Of a DNA stretch of 25,443 nucleotides, positions 23,613 to 25,443 are shown in pieces (position 1 is the first letter of the stretch; every line of letters begins with the position of its first letter). The notes beneath the pieces are model-generated. The model saw nothing but the letters and a program-made list of their open reading frames with translations, did no database searches and was not told the DNA's origin. Origin of the DNA: Candidatus Latescibacterota bacterium (GTDB lineage: Bacteria > Latescibacterota > UBA2968 > UBA8231); NCBI GenBank assembly GCA_003529325.1, contig DPVW01000302.1, positions 1-25,443 on the forward strand, read 5' to 3'. Both the position numbers and the translations under genes were made by a program.

Positions 23613-25443
23613 TGATCGGCGCCATTCGTTGCTTGCTGCTGTGGCTGCCTGTGGCAGCCTCACTCGGCGCCGCGACACCTGCCAGCGCTTTCCTCGTGCA
23701 GAGTACGCAGTCCGGCAACGGCCCCGTCGTTATGGCCTCCTGGGGTGAGGATGACGTTCCTTTCCGCATCGACGCCGCCGGCTCTGCGGACCTTGGCGCG
23801 GCGCAGACAGCAGCCATCCTGCGGCAGAGTTTTACCGTGTGGGAGAACGTGGAAGGGTCGCGTCTGCGCTTCATTGATGAGGGCCTGTCATCGGGGCGCG
23901 ACGCCTCGCGCCGAGATCGACGCAACCTGCTGATCTTCGATGAGACCGGTGCGACTCTCGGCGCCCCTGATGGTAGCGGCATCATCGCCGTGACGCGTAT
24001 CAACTCCGATGCGCAGACAGGCGAGATCTTCGATGCGGACATCATCTTCAATGGCCGCGATTTCCGCTTTGCCGCCGAACCGACGCCTGGGCGAATCCTG
24101 CTACGGGACGTCGCCGTACACGAGATCGGCCATTTCGTCGGACTCGATCACACACCGTTGGCCGGTGACCCGGTACAGCGACCGACGATGAACCCCTTCT
24201 ATTTCGGTGACGGTCCCGGCGAGGCATCATCGCTAGCCGCCGATGACATTACAGGGCTTCGCGTCCTCTATCCCACATTCGCCTTCTCCTCCATGTCGGG
24301 TGCCATAACGGGACGTATCGAAGAACCGGGAGGCCGGGGGGTCTTCGGCGCTCACGTGACGGCCCTCGATCTCGATTCCGGTGAACTCTACAGCACCCTG
24401 AGTGGCGCCGAAACGGGAGTTCGTGATCGTGGTGCGTATGCACTTCGCGGGTTGCCGACGGGCCTCTATCGGGTCGCCATCGAACCGGTGAGTGGTGGTC
24501 TCGACGCGAGCAATTTCTCCAGCCTCTTCGCCACCCTGGATGCTGACTTTCCGTTGGAGTATTTCGGCAATACCGATATCGCTTCGACGGCCCTACCCGT
24601 CTTGGTCACGGGCGGTATCGGTTCGTCCAACATCGACTTCACGACAGGTTTCATCACCCCAGGTGTGCCATTCGTACGCTCCGTAGACGGCCCGGGGAAT
24701 ACCCCTGACGCCATCGGCCCGTATACAACCTTCTTCGATGTCGTCAATGCGATCCGCGTCGAGGTCATCATCGAGATCGATGGGCAGGTCTCCGCTATCA
24801 CGGCAGAGGCCCTTGGAGGTGGCATGTTTCGATCTCAGATTCCAGGGCAGCACGTGGGTACCCATGTGCGGTATCGATTGACGGCGGCGTCTGCCACGGG
24901 CATCTCTGTGGATTTTCCAGCCGGCGGTCGGTGGCTCGAGTTTGACGTGATCGGTCTTTCCGGCGCACCTCTGGCTTTCACCGTCTTGCGTGACGCCGGC
25001 GTGCTCGGTGTATTCGATACGGGGGCCGATGTTGAAGTGGCTCGTGTCGACCTCGGCGACGATCCCATTCAGATCCTCCACTCCCCCGACGGCCAGTTCC
25101 TATACGTCTCCAATCTCGAGTCCAGTGAAATTACCGTCATCGAAACGGCGACATTCCGCATTGCCGATCGCATCTCCGTCGCCGCACAGCCTCTCGACAT
25201 GGCCCTGTCCCCCGACGGTGGCACACTATATGTGACGAATTCGGGCGCGTCGCTGTTGACCGCCATCAACCTGGAATCACGCCGGGTTCTGAGTTCTGTC
25301 TCCGTCGGTGCCCTCGTGGAGGGACCGTATGGCATCGCCACCAGTGGCAGGCGGGTCTACGTCACCGATCTGCGATCCAACGCCGTAGTCGCCGTTGAAG
25401 ATGGACAAGTCGTTGCCCGCATTCCCGTCGGTGGTGGCCCACG
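23612..25443 (+). CDS. Secreted matrixin-type zinc metalloprotease with C-terminal YVTN beta-propeller repeats (partial)
   Basis: The open frame runs off the window after 610 residues. A signal peptide (about 1-26, ending ATPASA) precedes a metzincin catalytic domain: FTVWENVEGSRLRF, then VAVHEIGHFVGLDH (zinc ligands His170, His174, His180; Glu171 catalytic) and the Met-turn PTMNPF (Met193), ending at DDITGLRVLYP (about 221). A region like a carboxypeptidase-regulatory beta-sandwich follows (about 228-292, ITGRIEEPGGRGVFGAHVTA ... GLPTGLYRVAI). Next is a stretch I do not recognise (about 300-455). From about 478 come YVTN-type propeller units: ILHSPDGQFLYVSN, MALSPDGGTLYVTN, GIATSGRRVYVTD. 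The product is probably exported and acts on extracellular protein. The start ATG overlaps the upstream stop. The C-terminus is unseen. Confidence 0.88.
   Translation, partial: MIGAIRCLLLWLPVAASLGAATPASAFLVQSTQSGNGPVVMASWGEDDVPFRIDAAGSADLGAAQTAAILRQSFTVWENVEGSRLRFIDEGLSSGRDASRRDRRNLLIFDETGATLGAPDGSGIIAVTRINSDAQTGEIFDADIIFNGRDFRFAAEPTPGRILLRDVAVHEIGHFVGLDHTPLAGDPVQRPTMNPFYFGDGPGEASSLAADDITGLRVLYPTFAFSSMSGAITGRIEEPGGRGVFGAHVTALDLDSGELYSTLSGAETGVRDRGAYALRGLPTGLYRVAIEPVSGGLDASNFSSLFATLDADFPLEYFGNTDIASTALPVLVTGGIGSSNIDFTTGFITPGVPFVRSVDGPGNTPDAIGPYTTFFDVVNAIRVEVIIEIDGQVSAITAEALGGGMFRSQIPGQHVGTHVRYRLTAASATGISVDFPAGGRWLEFDVIGLSGAPLAFTVLRDAGVLGVFDTGADVEVARVDLGDDPIQILHSPDGQFLYVSNLESSEITVIETATFRIADRISVAAQPLDMALSPDGGTLYVTNSGASLLTAINLESRRVLSSVSVGALVEGPYGIATSGRRVYVTDLRSNAVVAVEDGQVVARIPVGGGP

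Noticed and set aside
1..25443. tRNA or rRNA genes, CRISPR arrays, insertion sequences, phage or toxin-antitoxin genes
   Set aside because: No cloverleaf, repeat-spacer pattern, transposase or integrase motif was seen on either strand by reading; a tool search would be needed to exclude small RNAs.

Overview
The window looks like chromosome of a flagellated, Gram-negative (diderm) bacterium with a GC content of about 58-60% by eye. The evidence is a FliG fragment, a complete division septum set (FtsL, FtsI, FtsW, FtsQ, FtsA, FtsZ), a MurE with the DNPR motif of meso-diaminopimelate-adding enzymes, a Wzc-type polysaccharide tyrosine kinase and a SPOR domain. I cannot name the lineage. A deep-branching phylum of the FCB superphylum (Latescibacterota, Gemmatimonadota, Krumholzibacteriota or similar) would fit, but this is a guess.

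From about 22040 down to 1 every gene is on the minus strand, so the biological order runs right to left. At 22040-18798 is a sulfur / iron-sulfur block: a MerR-type regulator with a cysteine-rich tail, an A-type Fe-S carrier, an IscS/NifS-like cysteine desulfurase, and a rhodanese-ThiF/MoeB protein with the rhodanese domain at the N-terminus. A hairpin follows, then trmB. Next comes the dcw (division and cell wall) cluster: a TTGACA-type promoter, four 10-bp-spaced MraZ-box-like repeats at the start point, then mraZ, rsmH, ftsL, ftsI, murE, murF, a 164-bp spacer, ftsW, murC, ftsQ, ftsA and ftsZ. Most junctions overlap by 1-8 bases, which indicates translational coupling. mraY, murD and murG, which usually sit around murF-ftsW-murC, are absent; so are murB and ddl.

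Downstream of ftsZ are purE with its own candidate promoter, a divergent KptA/Tpt1-like RNA 2'-phosphotransferase with an Arg/Gly/Ser-rich tail, and a 982-residue Wzz/BY-kinase protein that carries an extra membrane segment and a C-terminal SPOR-like domain. A sigma-28-like promoter then precedes fliG, which is cut by the window edge.

The right end (22144-25443) is on the plus strand. It holds a beta-lactamase-family serine hydrolase pseudogene with two frame changes and a missing middle, a small secreted or lipoprotein gene, and a coupled matrixin-type zinc metalloprotease that continues into YVTN beta-propeller repeats and runs off the window.

The observations most worth following are the BY-kinase/SPOR fusion, the dcw cluster without mraY/murD/murG, the KptA-like protein with an altered NAD-site motif, the MraZ operator, and the Cys-rich MerR regulator next to Fe-S genes. 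I saw no tRNA, rRNA, CRISPR array, insertion sequence or phage gene.
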